A stretch of DNA of 64,000 nt from positions 351,001 through 415,000 of the forward strand of contig NZ_AP022853.1 in NCBI RefSeq assembly GCF_011764585.1, given 5' to 3'. Shown here piece by piece: positions 45,750 through 55,084 of the stretch. A model generated the notes under the pieces. It saw only the letters and a program-made list of their open reading frames with translations, made no database searches and was not told where the DNA came from. Both the position numbers and the translations under genes were made by a program. The stretch comes from Sulfurimicrobium lacus (lineage in GTDB: Bacteria; Pseudomonadota; Gammaproteobacteria; Burkholderiales; Sulfuricellaceae). Every line of letters begins with the position of its first letter. Position 1 is the first letter of the stretch.

Positions 45750-46460
45750 TCATCTTCTCAGGTAAGCCTGGCGCAAAGTTTCCGGAAAGCGTTCGATGGC
45801 ATAGCGCAGCATGGTGCGCGGCATGTTCCGGCCATGCAGACCGAGAAAAATTTCCAGCCGTGCCTGGTCGCGCTTGCCCACTTCTCTCAGCATCCAGCCG
45901 GTAGCCTTGTGCATCAGGTCTTCCCGGTCATTCAACAGATGTTCGGCGAGCAGCAGAATGTCGTCGAAATCGCCGCTGCGGATGAAATGCAGGGTCGCCA
46001 CCACGGCGATGCGACGTTCCCACAGGGAGGGCGAGCGAACCAGCTGGTATACCGGGTCGCGCGCCTGATCCGCCAGATAAGCGCCAACCACAGGCGGCGC
46101 GGAAAGGTCCACCAGATCCCAGTTGTTGATCCAGGCAGTGTTGGCTAGATAGGCCTGATATACGTTGCGGCGCTCAAGAGCATCGCCGGCAGAAAAATGA
46201 CGCAGCAGAAAAAGTAGCGCCAGTAAACGCGTCTCGTGAAAGCGGGAGTGGAGCAGGTCGAGCGTGGTATCGAGTCCTACATCCGGGAATTCCTTGGCCA
46301 CCGCACGGATTGCGGGAACCTTGATGCCGAGGAACACATCTCCCGCGCCATACTGCCCCGGCGCGGTTTTGAAGAATCTCTGCAGGATGCGGGCGGTTTC
46401 CGGGCTGGCGAGGCTGTGCAGCCGGGACTGGATTTCGGGCAGGGGCGTGGAAATTTTCAA
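45750..46460 (-). CDS. DNA alkylation repair protein (AlkD-like HEAT-repeat glycosylase)
   Basis: A 236-residue all-helical protein of the AlkC/AlkD DNA alkylation repair family. Family hallmarks are GVFLG-like DVFLGIKVPAIRAVAKEF, NNWDLVDLSAPPVVG and SLWERRIAVVATLHFI (the W and D residues line the DNA lesion groove in AlkD). Such enzymes remove positively charged alkylated bases. The start overlaps the YhcH gene stop by four bases, coupling it to that gene and probably to the RuBisCO operon upstream. Confidence 0.9.
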   Translation of the reverse strand: MKISTPLPEIQSRLHSLASPETARILQRFFKTAPGQYGAGDVFLGIKVPAIRAVAKEFPDVGLDTTLDLLHSRFHETRLLALLFLLRHFSAGDALERRNVYQAYLANTAWINNWDLVDLSAPPVVGAYLADQARDPVYQLVRSPSLWERRIAVVATLHFIRSGDFDDILLLAEHLLNDREDLMHKATGWMLREVGKRDQARLEIFLGLHGRNMPRTMLRYAIERFPETLRQAYLRR

Positions 46461-46924
46461 GCGTTCGTTATTACTTCATGCGCCGCAATCTTGAGAATCA
46501 CCTTGCGGATTTGACCATTGCTCACCAGTGGAGCGTGCGCATCTTCCGGGAAAAAAATGCAGAAGGCGCCCGGCGGCGTGGCAATCCAGCTCGCCGGCGC
46601 ATCGCGGAAGAACTGGATGTCCTTCTCGGCACGGTAATCGGCGACCGGCTCGTTGCATTCGCTCACCGCTTTCCATCCCATCTCGTCCGTGCCCTCGAGC
46701 ACGAACTGGATGTCGATGTATTTGCGGTGACGCTCCAGTTTGGCCTGCTCGCGGCTGCGCCCTGGAGCTGTCTCGACAATCGCGAACAGACGCTCGCCTT
46801 CGATGGGATAGCGCCCGGGAGCCAGTGCTTTCAGATCGGTGTTGCGCAGGAACTCGAAGGCGCGCGGAAACAGCGCATGCAGGGCGACGTAGCGATCAGC
46901 GTTGGCAAGGGTGTCGAATATCAT
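46457..46924 (-). CDS. YhcH/YjgK/YiaL family protein
   Basis: A 155-residue cupin-like protein of the YhcH/EbgC-like family (DUF386). Conserved residues include ERLFAIVETAPGRSREQAKLERHRKYIDIQFVLEG (possible metal ligands His and Glu) and FFPEDAHAPLV. Members are linked to sialic acid or sugar handling, but the reaction is uncertain. It starts five bases after cbbO and overlaps the alkylation-repair gene by four bases, so it sits in the RuBisCO transcription unit. Confidence 0.88.
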   Translation of the reverse strand: MIFDTLANADRYVALHALFPRAFEFLRNTDLKALAPGRYPIEGERLFAIVETAPGRSREQAKLERHRKYIDIQFVLEGTDEMGWKAVSECNEPVADYRAEKDIQFFRDAPASWIATPPGAFCIFFPEDAHAPLVSNGQIRKVILKIAAHEVITNA

Positions 46925-46929
46925 ATGGT

Positions 46930-49197
46930 TTACTTGGTGAGCGCCATGAACAGTTCCGGCAGGCGTTCCGGCAGGCGCTGAATGTTGTCCACCACGGTGT
47001 ACTGCTTGCCGAAAATGTCGCTAACATATTCGTCCGCCTTGGGGTCGAGGTTGATGCAATAGGTGTAAATGCTCTTGGAGTCCAGTTCCTTCACGGCTTG
47101 CCGCGCATCCTCGATGAGCATGCGCTCGTCCTTGGTGTCCACGTCGGCGGGCTGGCCGTCGGTGAGGATGAGCATGAGTTTCTTCTCGGCCTTCTGGTTT
47201 TCCAGGTAGTGGGCGGCGTGGCGCATGGCGGCGCCCATGCGGGTGGAGTATTGCGCGGACATCGCCGCCAGGCGGCCTTTAACTTCGTCATCCCATTTCT
47301 CGCTGTAGCCCTTGACGTGCAGATAGCGCACGTCGTGCCGGGTGTTGGAGTGGAAGCCGCCGATGGCGAAGGGGTCGCCCAGTTTGTCGATCGACCAGGC
47401 CAGCAGCGAGACTGCTTCCTGACTGAGTTCGAGAATGGTTTGCTCGGTTCCAGCGACTTTTTCGTTGAGGGATTCCGACAGGTCAAGCAGCAGCATCACG
47501 GCGATGTCGCGCCCGCTGGTCTTGTGGCTCATGTTGATGCGCGGGTCAGGACTGGCGCCGCTCTTGAAGTCAATCAGGGAGCGCAAGGCGATATCCAGGT
47601 CCAGTTCGCTGCCTTCTTCCTGATAGCGGATGCGCACTTTTTCCTGTGGCTTGAGCAGGTCCAGCATGCGTTTCAGGCGCTTGGCGAGGGCAGCGTTTTT
47701 CGCCAGCAGCTTGTCGATGTCGGCCGCGTTGCCTTTGGGATGTAATGCCTCGTATACGCTTACCCAGTCCGGGCGGAAGGTCTGGCTGAGATAGTCCCAC
47801 TCGGGGTAGTGGCGCGGCGGCAGACCCTTGATCTCTTCGCCTTCATCGACCTTGCGTTGCTGGTCGAACGCCTCTTCTTCGTCGCCTTCCTCGATAAATT
47901 TCCACATCTGCCTGTTGTCGTCGCGGTAGCTGACCTCGGTGTCCTTGAAGTGAATCTTGGGCAACTGGTCGCTCTGGCGGCGCGCCTTGGCACCGAAAGA
48001 TACAGCCAGATCGGCTATTTCCTGGGTGCTGGAATTTCCCCCTTGCATCAGGTCATGAAAGCGCTGGGCGAAGTCGATAATCAGCGGATCCTGGTAAGGG
48101 TGCTTCGGGTCGAGGATGGCTCGTGACAGCATGGCCAGACGATGGCGGATGGCGGATTCCTTCTCCGGATCGCAAGCATTTTCCGCCGGAACGGGGTGCA
48201 AGCCCATGAAGATACGGCGCAGGCCGGGGTATTCCTGCATGGCGAGATGCTCCACGCGGGAGTCTTCGAGAAATTCGACTGACATGCGCTGGAAGGGGCT
48301 GAAGTTGTCGGCAAATATGGCGGTCGTCCAACGCTTGTGGCCCATGATATGGGCAAGGGTAGCGCGGTAGCGGTCTATACCGGAAATGCCGTTCAGGTCG
48401 TCATGCACATCCGGCAGGCGGATACCCAGCTTGTCATAGTAGGGGATGGGTTTGCGCAGCTCGTCGAAGCCCAGGGAATAGGGAATCAGGTAATCGTGGT
48501 GTTCCCACAGTCCGCGCAGATAGAGGCCCAGCTTGCGTTCATGATCCACCAGCAGGGTGCCGTGGCGTTCGCGCTGCATGACGGCCTTGCTGTCCGCCGA
48601 TTGCTGGCTGAAGTAGTCGATCTGCCGTTCGGGGTGGTCGCCATAATTGCGGATGCCGTACTCGACCCAGTTTTTCAGCCCCTGCAGGGAAATCTGGCTA
48701 AGCAGGTAGGGCGTCTGGGCAAATAGCTCGGGCAGGCCGGGGCTGGCGAAGGTGGTGTGAATACCGTGAATTGACCCGGTGGTGCGGCTCATGAAATCCA
48801 GCGCCAGTTCCATGTAATCCTGCATCTGCTCCTGGGAGTGGAGTCTTCGGGACGCGGCTGCCAGCGTCTGCAGGAAGGGCACGATCGCCTTGCCGTTGGG
48901 CGACTTGTGCATTTTGTGGATGAATTCCATGATCGCCGGCAGGGCGGACTCGCCGAGATTTTTGGCGACTGAGGGCCATTCCTCGAGGAAAACAAGCGTC
49001 GGCTCGACACCGCGCCCCATCCTGCACAGAAAGCCAGCCCCCTCCAGGTAGGCGGTGATGCCGTCCTTCGACAACATGGAGAGTGCTTCCGCCATGCAAT
49101 CGTCGAAGACATCCTTGACCTGAGGAAAGCCGCAGTTGAGCTGTTCGCGGTAGCCCTTCATCAAGGGATGTTCGTACTCTGTGTTCGCCTCAACCAC
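46930..49197 (-). CDS. cbbO: RuBisCO activation protein CbbO (von Willebrand factor A domain)
   Basis: A 755-residue cytoplasmic protein that, with CbbQ, forms the CbbQO-type RuBisCO activase, removing inhibitory sugar phosphates from the active site. The long helical N-terminal part is followed by a C-terminal vWA domain from about residue 560 with an intact MIDAS: DLSES at 572-576 and LTDGQPAD around 678. The closest paralogue group is NorD, but the cbbM-cbbQ context decides the name. It follows cbbQ by 12 bases. Confidence 0.94.
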   Translation of the reverse strand: MVEANTEYEHPLMKGYREQLNCGFPQVKDVFDDCMAEALSMLSKDGITAYLEGAGFLCRMGRGVEPTLVFLEEWPSVAKNLGESALPAIMEFIHKMHKSPNGKAIVPFLQTLAAASRRLHSQEQMQDYMELALDFMSRTTGSIHGIHTTFASPGLPELFAQTPYLLSQISLQGLKNWVEYGIRNYGDHPERQIDYFSQQSADSKAVMQRERHGTLLVDHERKLGLYLRGLWEHHDYLIPYSLGFDELRKPIPYYDKLGIRLPDVHDDLNGISGIDRYRATLAHIMGHKRWTTAIFADNFSPFQRMSVEFLEDSRVEHLAMQEYPGLRRIFMGLHPVPAENACDPEKESAIRHRLAMLSRAILDPKHPYQDPLIIDFAQRFHDLMQGGNSSTQEIADLAVSFGAKARRQSDQLPKIHFKDTEVSYRDDNRQMWKFIEEGDEEEAFDQQRKVDEGEEIKGLPPRHYPEWDYLSQTFRPDWVSVYEALHPKGNAADIDKLLAKNAALAKRLKRMLDLLKPQEKVRIRYQEEGSELDLDIALRSLIDFKSGASPDPRINMSHKTSGRDIAVMLLLDLSESLNEKVAGTEQTILELSQEAVSLLAWSIDKLGDPFAIGGFHSNTRHDVRYLHVKGYSEKWDDEVKGRLAAMSAQYSTRMGAAMRHAAHYLENQKAEKKLMLILTDGQPADVDTKDERMLIEDARQAVKELDSKSIYTYCINLDPKADEYVSDIFGKQYTVVDNIQRLPERLPELFMALTK

Positions 49198-49209
49198 GGT
49201 TATATCCTT

Positions 49210-50076
49210 TTAAGCAAAGGTCGCATCGATGGCGTGATCCAGCGTGTCGCGGATGTCCGCATCGTCGGTGATTGGGCGCACCAGCGCCATGCGGCAGGCG
49301 TCGCGGGGCTCCACGCCGCCCTTGATGAGGGTGGCTGCGTAGACCAGCAGGCGGGTCGAAATGCCTTCGTCCAGACCGTGGCCCTTGAGGTTGCGTGCGG
49401 TGGTGCCGATTTTGACCAGTTTGCTCGCCAGTTCCTCGCTCATGCCGGTTTCCTTGGCCACGATGGCGGCTTCCAGCTTGGCTTCCGGATAATCGAACTC
49501 GAAAGCGGTAAAACGCTGCTTGGTGGATTGCTTGAGGTCCTTCATCAGGCTCTGGTAGCCCGGATTGTAGGAAATGACCAGCTGAAAGTCGGGGTGCGCT
49601 TCGAGCAGTTCGCCCTTTTTGTCCAGCGGCAGGGTGCGGCGGTGGTCGGTCAGGGGGTGGATCACCACCGTGGTGTCCTGGCGCGCTTCGACGATTTCGT
49701 CCAGGTAGCAGATGGCGCCGATGCGTGCTGCCGTGGTCAGCGGGCCGTCCAGCCAGCGCGTGCCGTTGGCGTCGAGCAGGTAGCGACCGACCAGGTCGGA
49801 TGCCGTCATGTCCTCGTTGCAGGCTACGGTAATCAGTGGTTTGCCCAGTTTCCAGGCCATGTGTTCGACGAAGCGGGATTTTCCGCAACCGGTCGGACCT
49901 TTGATCATGACGGGCAGACGCGCAGCGTAGGCTGCTTCGTAAAGCGCCGTCTCGTTGCTTTGGGGCTGGTAGAAAGGTTCCTTGTGAACCTTGTATTGAT
50001 CTTTGTAGTTGCGGCCGCTTTGCTTTACGTTCGCTTCGCTCACGTTAGCCTTCACTGAAACTTCGTTTTCGGTCAT
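49210..50076 (-). CDS. cbbQ: RuBisCO activation ATPase CbbQ (MoxR-type AAA+)
   Basis: A 288-residue AAA+ motor that works with CbbO. Walker A GPTGCGKS is at 60-67, Walker B ICYLDEI at 122-128, and the pore and sensor region includes [23 protein letters not shown]. The first 30 residues are a variable polar tail. GGAG precedes the ATG. An intrinsic terminator lies between cbbM and this gene, so expression probably depends on read-through. Confidence 0.95.
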   Translation of the reverse strand: MTENEVSVKANVSEANVKQSGRNYKDQYKVHKEPFYQPQSNETALYEAAYAARLPVMIKGPTGCGKSRFVEHMAWKLGKPLITVACNEDMTASDLVGRYLLDANGTRWLDGPLTTAARIGAICYLDEIVEARQDTTVVIHPLTDHRRTLPLDKKGELLEAHPDFQLVISYNPGYQSLMKDLKQSTKQRFTAFEFDYPEAKLEAAIVAKETGMSEELASKLVKIGTTARNLKGHGLDEGISTRLLVYAATLIKGGVEPRDACRMALVRPITDDADIRDTLDHAIDATFA

Positions 50077-50120
50077 GATTTTCTCCGTAATCCGCGTGAG
50101 AAAAGGGGTTTCTTCACCCG

Positions 50121-50151
50121 GAAAAAAACGCCCCCAGCAAAGTGGGGGCGC
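50121..50151 (-). terminator. Terminator/attenuator between cbbM and cbbQ
   Basis: Minus strand: CGCCCCCAC, loop TTTGCT, GGGGGCG, then seven T. Strong 7-8 bp stem 30 bases after the cbbM stop and 45 before the cbbQ start. Confidence 0.85.
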
Positions 50152-50180
50152 GTTTCGCTACATAGCTTTGAATCTTGAGC

Positions 50181-51560
50181 TTACTTGTGTACGCCCAGTT
50201 TTTCGCGCCAGCCCGGGAAGATCTTGTCGGCGTCTTTGGGGAAAGACTCGAAAGCGCGCGCGAACTCTTTGTGCTCTTTCGCGAATTCGATCGGGTCGGC
50301 ACCAGACTTCCAGCACTCGTAGGACTGACGCAGGGAGATTGCGCCGGCTGCCGGGCTGTCGATGTGGCCGTAGGAGCCGCCACCGGAGGTGTTGATCACG
50401 TTGCCGTGGCCCAGGTTTTCGAAGAAGCCTGGCAGGCGCAGCGCGTTCATGCCGCCGGAGATGATCGGGGTGGTGGGCTTCATGCCGTGCCATTCCTGAT
50501 GGTAGTAAGGGCCATCAGCGGAATCACGCTCGATCATGTAAGCGATGGCGCGGTCGTCCTTGCCGCCTTCCATCTTGCCGTAGCCCATGGTGCCGACGTG
50601 GATGCCGGAAGCGCCTTGCAGACGAGACATCTTGGCCAGCACGAAGGCAGTGTAACCACGCACGGAGGATGGCGAAGTCACAGCGCCGTGACCGGCACGG
50701 TGGTAGTGCAGGTATTGGCCAGGGTACTGACGACGGGCAGTAGTGATCATGCCGGGGCCGCCGACATAGCCGTCAACCAGGAATGCAACCTTGTTGGCAT
50801 CCGGGCCAAAGGTTTCCAGCGCGAAATCAGCGCGGGCGAGCATTTCATAATGGTCGTCAGCGGTGATGTTCATGGAGAACAGCTTGGCCTGGCCGGTTTC
50901 GTCCATGGCGCGCTTCATGGCGTCATACACCAGCGGGATCACTTTTTTGACCGGGCAGAACACCTGGTTGCCCTGTGGTTCATCGTTCTTGATGAAATCG
51001 CCACCCAGCCAGAACTGGTAAGCAGCCTTGGCGAACGGCTCGGGGCGCAGACCCAGCTTGGGCTTGATGATGGTGCCGGAGATGTAGCCACCATTGACGC
51101 GTGGGCGACCCAGGATGTCCCACATGTCGGTGATGTCCTTGGCCGGGCCATCGAACTGGCGCAGCATGGACCAGGGAACATAGAAGTCCTGCATTTGCAG
51201 TTGTTTCACGTCGCCCATGCCCTGGTTGTTACCAATCGCCAGCGTCAGGAACGAAACCAGCATGGCGCGGCCGTCGGTGACGTTGCGGTCGAAGAGGTCA
51301 TTCGGGTAAGCGACTTTCATCACGCCCTTGGCTTCGTCGATCTCATATACCAGTGCGTCCACGCCCTTGGTGAAATCGTCGGTGGTGCTGACTTCAACGT
51401 TGGTTCCGGTGGAGGATTCGGCGGCAATGTGAGCGGCCACTTCCAGGTAGCCATAGCCAGTGGCAGGCTGCATATGGTAAGCAACGAGGATGTGCTTGTC
51501 GCCCTTGATCAGGTCTTCTTCTTTCAGACTAAGGTCGGCGTAACGTGCTGATTGATCCAT
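50181..51560 (-). CDS. cbbM: Ribulose-1,5-bisphosphate carboxylase, form II
   Basis: The 459-residue CO2-fixing enzyme of the Calvin cycle. Length and sequence are form II (dimer-based, no small subunit; none is present nearby). Active-site features are [16 protein letters not shown] (catalytic Lys), [14 protein letters not shown] (Lys carbamylated, Asp and Glu bind Mg), the HRAGHGA loop and loop 6 [10 protein letters not shown]. Form II enzymes suit low-oxygen, high-CO2 settings. Divergent cbbR and the downstream cbbQ and cbbO complete the module. Confidence 0.98.
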   Translation of the reverse strand: MDQSARYADLSLKEEDLIKGDKHILVAYHMQPATGYGYLEVAAHIAAESSTGTNVEVSTTDDFTKGVDALVYEIDEAKGVMKVAYPNDLFDRNVTDGRAMLVSFLTLAIGNNQGMGDVKQLQMQDFYVPWSMLRQFDGPAKDITDMWDILGRPRVNGGYISGTIIKPKLGLRPEPFAKAAYQFWLGGDFIKNDEPQGNQVFCPVKKVIPLVYDAMKRAMDETGQAKLFSMNITADDHYEMLARADFALETFGPDANKVAFLVDGYVGGPGMITTARRQYPGQYLHYHRAGHGAVTSPSSVRGYTAFVLAKMSRLQGASGIHVGTMGYGKMEGGKDDRAIAYMIERDSADGPYYHQEWHGMKPTTPIISGGMNALRLPGFFENLGHGNVINTSGGGSYGHIDSPAAGAISLRQSYECWKSGADPIEFAKEHKEFARAFESFPKDADKIFPGWREKLGVHK

Positions 51561-51669
51561 TACTTTCTCCTGTGGTTATAAATGTATTCCCGTGGGAATG
51601 ATTCTGATGCGATGACGAGCACTATACGTATCAATTTGTATAAGAAACATTAAATTGTTATGATTGTTA

Positions 51670-51689
51670 CCATAAGTATTAGCTTATGG
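51670..51689. promoter_or_regulatory. Probable CbbR operator between cbbM and cbbR
   Basis: A perfect palindrome, CCATAAG-6-CTTATGG, 20 bases before the cbbR ATG and 110 before cbbM, in an AT-rich divergent region. LysR-type regulators bind such dyads. A weak cbbM -10 (TATAGT, minus strand 51626-51621) with no good -35 (TGTTTC) fits an activated promoter. Binding is inferred. Confidence 0.6.
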
Positions 51690-51709
51690 CTGAATGGAGT
51701 TGAGTGCCC

Positions 51710-52651
51710 ATGTTACACCTCACGTTGCGCCAGTTGAAAGTGTTTGAGGCGGTGGCTCGCCAGCGCAGTTTTTCGCGCGCGGCCGAGTCGCTCCATTTAA
51801 GCCAACCGGCTGTATCTATGCAGGTAAAGCAATTGGAGGAAAGCGTCGGTTTGCCCTTGTTCGAGCAGATGGGGAAAAAGATTTTTCTCACCGAGGCGGG
51901 GCAGGAAATGTTCCATTACAGCCGCTCCATTGCCGAGCAGCTGGACGAGATGGAGGGCGTGCTGTCGCGCATGAAAGGGCTGGAACTCGGGCGGCTGAAA
52001 ATTACCGTGGTGAGTACCGCGAATTACTTCGCCCCGCAGCTGCTGGCGAACTTCTGCCAGCGCCATCCTGCCGTCACGATCAATCTTGACGTCACCAACC
52101 GCGAAGTGCTGCTGCAGCAATTGGCCAACAATGAAACCGACCTCGCGATCATGGGCCAGCCGCCGGAGGGTCAGGACCTGACCGCCGAGTCGTTCATGCT
52201 GAACCCGCTGGTGGTGATCGCCTCACCGAACCACGCGCTGGCCGGCAAAAAAAACATACCGGTACAGCAGCTGTCAGGGGAGACCTTCCTCGTGCGCGAA
52301 GCGGGCTCGGGCACGCGCAGCGCCATGGAGCGTTTCTTCCAGGAGCACGGCATCGCGTTCAATACCGGCATGGTGATGAGCACCAACGAGGCCATCAAGC
52401 AGGCGGTGCAGGCGGGCATGGGGCTGGGCATCGTGTCGCTGCACACCGTGGCGCTGGAACTGGAAACGCGCCGTCTGGCCATCCTGGACGTGGAGTCATT
52501 CCCCATTGTGCGGCACTGGTTCGTGGTGCATCGTCAGAACAAGCGGCTATCCCCGGTGGCGGCGGGTTTCAAGGAGTTCCTGCAGCATGAGGCGGCACAA
52601 CTGATGGAGAAGGCTCAGGCTTCTCCGCCGTCTTCCATGCCCAGCTCCTGA
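51710..52651 (+). CDS. cbbR: LysR-type regulator CbbR
   Basis: A 313-residue activator of Calvin cycle genes. The N-terminal winged helix-turn-helix (TLRQLKVFEAVARQRSFSRAAE and LSQPAVSMQVKQLEESVG) is followed by a LysR effector domain. ATG 51710 is preferred to GTG 51704 because GGAG at 51696-51699 is then spaced correctly and the N-terminus matches CbbR proteins. Divergent from cbbM. Its 3' end overlaps convergent ntrC by 37 bases. Confidence 0.93.
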   Translation: MLHLTLRQLKVFEAVARQRSFSRAAESLHLSQPAVSMQVKQLEESVGLPLFEQMGKKIFLTEAGQEMFHYSRSIAEQLDEMEGVLSRMKGLELGRLKITVVSTANYFAPQLLANFCQRHPAVTINLDVTNREVLLQQLANNETDLAIMGQPPEGQDLTAESFMLNPLVVIASPNHALAGKKNIPVQQLSGETFLVREAGSGTRSAMERFFQEHGIAFNTGMVMSTNEAIKQAVQAGMGLGIVSLHTVALELETRRLAILDVESFPIVRHWFVVHRQNKRLSPVAAGFKEFLQHEAAQLMEKAQASPPSSMPSS

Positions 52652-54012
52652 ATTTTCCGCGTCAGAGTATTGCGCCCGAGGCCGAGCAATAGTGCTGCTT
52701 CGATTCTTCTTCCCGCGGTGTGCTTGAGCGCCTGGGAGATCAGGGCGCGCTCGAACTGGTGGGTGAGGTTTTCCATGATGCCTTTCTCGCCGCGATTGAA
52801 GGCGTCGTTGGCCACCAGTTCCAGTGCTGTAATCCAGTCCGTGGCAGCGGGGGCGTGGCTTTCTTCGCGCAATTCCGGAGGCAGGTCCGCGACTTCAACG
52901 TTCTGGCCGGGCGCCATGACGGTGATCCAGTGGCAGACGTTTTCCAGCTGGCGCACGTTGCCGCTCCAGGGCAGGCTGGCGAGATACTTGAGGGTGGCGT
53001 CGGAAAGCTTTTTCGCCTCCACACCCAGTTCCTGCGCGCTTTTCTGCAAAAACGATTTCGCCAGCAGCGGGATGTCCTCGCGTCTTTCGCGCAACGGCGG
53101 CAGACGCAAGCGAATGACGTTGAGACGGTGGAACAGGTCTTCGCGGAACAATCCCTGCTTGACGCGTTGTTCCATGTCCTGGTGGGTGGCGGCGATGACG
53201 CGCACGTTGACCTTGATCGGCGAATGGCCACCGACGCGATAGAACTGGCCGTCGGAGAGGACGCGCAACAGGCGTGTTTGCAGCTCGGGCGGCATGTCGC
53301 CGATTTCGTCGAGGAACAGGGTGCCGCCGTCGGCTTGCTCGAAGCGTCCGCGCCGCATGGCCTGGGCGCCGGTGAAGGCGCCGCGCTCGTGGCCAAAAAG
53401 TTCCGACTCCAGCAGGTCGCGCGGAATGGCTGCGGTGTTGATGGCGATAAAGGGCTTGTCGGCGCGCGGGCTGTGGCGGTGCAGCGCGCATGCCACCAAT
53501 TCCTTGCCGGTGCCGGACTCCCCGTTGATCAATACCGTGACATGTGACTGGGAAAGACGGCCGATGGCGCGAAACACTTCCTGCATCGCCGGCGCCTGTC
53601 CGAGAATTTCAGGTGCTCCTTCGAGTGCTTCCTGCGTTCCGCTCTGGCTCATGCTTTCATCGACGGCACGGCGGATCAGTTCGACGGCGTGTTCAATGTC
53701 GAAGGGCTTGGGAAGGTATTCGAAAGCGCCGCCCTGGAATGCCGCAACGGCACTTTCCAGGTCGGAATGGGCGGTCATGATGATCACCGGCAGAGTGGGA
53801 AAGCGCTGCTTCAGTTGCTGCAATAGTTCCAGTCCGGATTCGCCGGGCATGCGGATGTCGCTCACCACGACCTGGGGAGTGGATGTTTCCATGGCCGCCA
53901 AGGCTTCCTGCGCGGAAGCGAAAGTCTTGAAATCCAGCCCGGCGCGCGTCAGCGTTTTTTCAAACACCCAGCGGATAGAACGGTCGTCGTCGATAATCCA
54001 GATCGGTTTCAT
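52615..54012 (-). CDS. ntrC: Nitrogen regulation response regulator NtrC
   Basis: A 465-residue sigma-54 activator. Receiver domain with phosphorylation site Asp52 (VVVSDIRMPG); AAA+ domain with GESGTGKE, the sigma-54-contacting loop GAFTGA and FLDEIGDMP; C-terminal Fis-type helix-turn-helix (RRIEAALLLGLGRNTLTRKIQEL). The kinase gene ntrB is 19 bases upstream. The pair controls nitrogen assimilation with RpoN. Confidence 0.95.
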   Translation of the reverse strand: MKPIWIIDDDRSIRWVFEKTLTRAGLDFKTFASAQEALAAMETSTPQVVVSDIRMPGESGLELLQQLKQRFPTLPVIIMTAHSDLESAVAAFQGGAFEYLPKPFDIEHAVELIRRAVDESMSQSGTQEALEGAPEILGQAPAMQEVFRAIGRLSQSHVTVLINGESGTGKELVACALHRHSPRADKPFIAINTAAIPRDLLESELFGHERGAFTGAQAMRRGRFEQADGGTLFLDEIGDMPPELQTRLLRVLSDGQFYRVGGHSPIKVNVRVIAATHQDMEQRVKQGLFREDLFHRLNVIRLRLPPLRERREDIPLLAKSFLQKSAQELGVEAKKLSDATLKYLASLPWSGNVRQLENVCHWITVMAPGQNVEVADLPPELREESHAPAATDWITALELVANDAFNRGEKGIMENLTHQFERALISQALKHTAGRRIEAALLLGLGRNTLTRKIQELGMEDGGEA

Positions 54013-54031
54013 GTAGGCTACTTAAATAGAT

Positions 54032-55084
54032 TTAGTGGGAAGGCTCGGTTACCGGCAGCAGTATTGTAAAGCACGTGCGGCCCTGCTGACTGTCGCATTC
54101 GACCGAGCCGTGGTGCTGGGCGACAAAAGTTTGCGCCAGGGTCAGGCCCAACCCGCTGCCGCCTTCGCGGCCCGAAACGAGGGGGTAGAAAATCTTCTCG
54201 CGAATGTTCTCGGGGATGCCGGGGCCATTATCGATAATTTGTATCATCAGTGCGAGCCTGTAACGCTTTTTTGCCAGCGTGACTTGCCTGGCAATGCGCG
54301 TGCGCAGGGTGATTTCCCCCTGGCCGTGCATCGCCTGGGCCGCGTTGCGGGCGATGTTCAGCATCACCTGGATGAGTTGTTCCTGGTCGGCGGAGATATC
54401 CGGCAGGCTGGTGTCGTAATCGCGGCGGATGACGATGCCTTGCGGGTGCTCCGCCAGCAAAAGGCTGCGCACGCGCTCCAGTACTTCGTGAATGTTGATG
54501 AGCCGGTATTGCGGCAGGCGGTGCGGGGTGAGCATGCGGTCCATCAGGGACTGCAGGCGATCCGCTTCTTTGATGATCACCTGGGTGTATTCCCTGAGTT
54601 CCGGCTTGGGTAGCTCAAGCTCCAGCAGTTGTGCGGCTCCCCGTAATCCGCCGAGCGGGTTCTTGATTTCATGGGCAAGATTGCGCAGCAACTCGCGGTT
54701 AGCCTGCTGTTGCAGCAGCATGCGTTCTTCCCGTGCGATTTTGAGTTGCTTGTCGATCTGGTGGAATTCCAGAATAAGCCGGACTGGCCCGATTTCCACT
54801 GGCGTAATAGTGCAACTGACGGAAAGCAGGGTATTGCTCGCGTTGGGGAAAATGAGCTCGTGCTCGGTTACGCTGGTGTTGCTGGAGAGAGCCTGTTCGG
54901 CGGCTGAGGTCAGCGTGGTCGCTGGCCCGAAAGTTTGCGGCAGACCCAGGCCGTTGATGTGGCTCAGGCTGATTTCGAACAAGTTCTCCGCGGCAGGATT
55001 TGCGTAGGCGATGCGGAAATGCGCGTCAAGGAGGATGGCCGCCGTGGAGAGGTGCTCCAGGCCGAGGAAGGACAGCGGCGTCAC
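54032..55084 (-). CDS. ntrB: Nitrogen regulation sensor histidine kinase NtrB
   Basis: A 350-residue cytoplasmic kinase/phosphatase for NtrC. A PAS domain (about 10-110) precedes the phospho-acceptor His138 in LAHEIKNPLGG and an HATPase domain with NIARNAAQAM (N box), IIDNGPGIPE (G1) and GGSGLGLTLAQTF (G2). No membrane segment, as expected when PII proteins provide the signal. The start overlaps the DUF4124 gene by four bases. Confidence 0.95.
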   Translation of the reverse strand: MTPLSFLGLEHLSTAAILLDAHFRIAYANPAAENLFEISLSHINGLGLPQTFGPATTLTSAAEQALSSNTSVTEHELIFPNASNTLLSVSCTITPVEIGPVRLILEFHQIDKQLKIAREERMLLQQQANRELLRNLAHEIKNPLGGLRGAAQLLELELPKPELREYTQVIIKEADRLQSLMDRMLTPHRLPQYRLINIHEVLERVRSLLLAEHPQGIVIRRDYDTSLPDISADQEQLIQVMLNIARNAAQAMHGQGEITLRTRIARQVTLAKKRYRLALMIQIIDNGPGIPENIREKIFYPLVSGREGGSGLGLTLAQTFVAQHHGSVECDSQQGRTCFTILLPVTEPSH

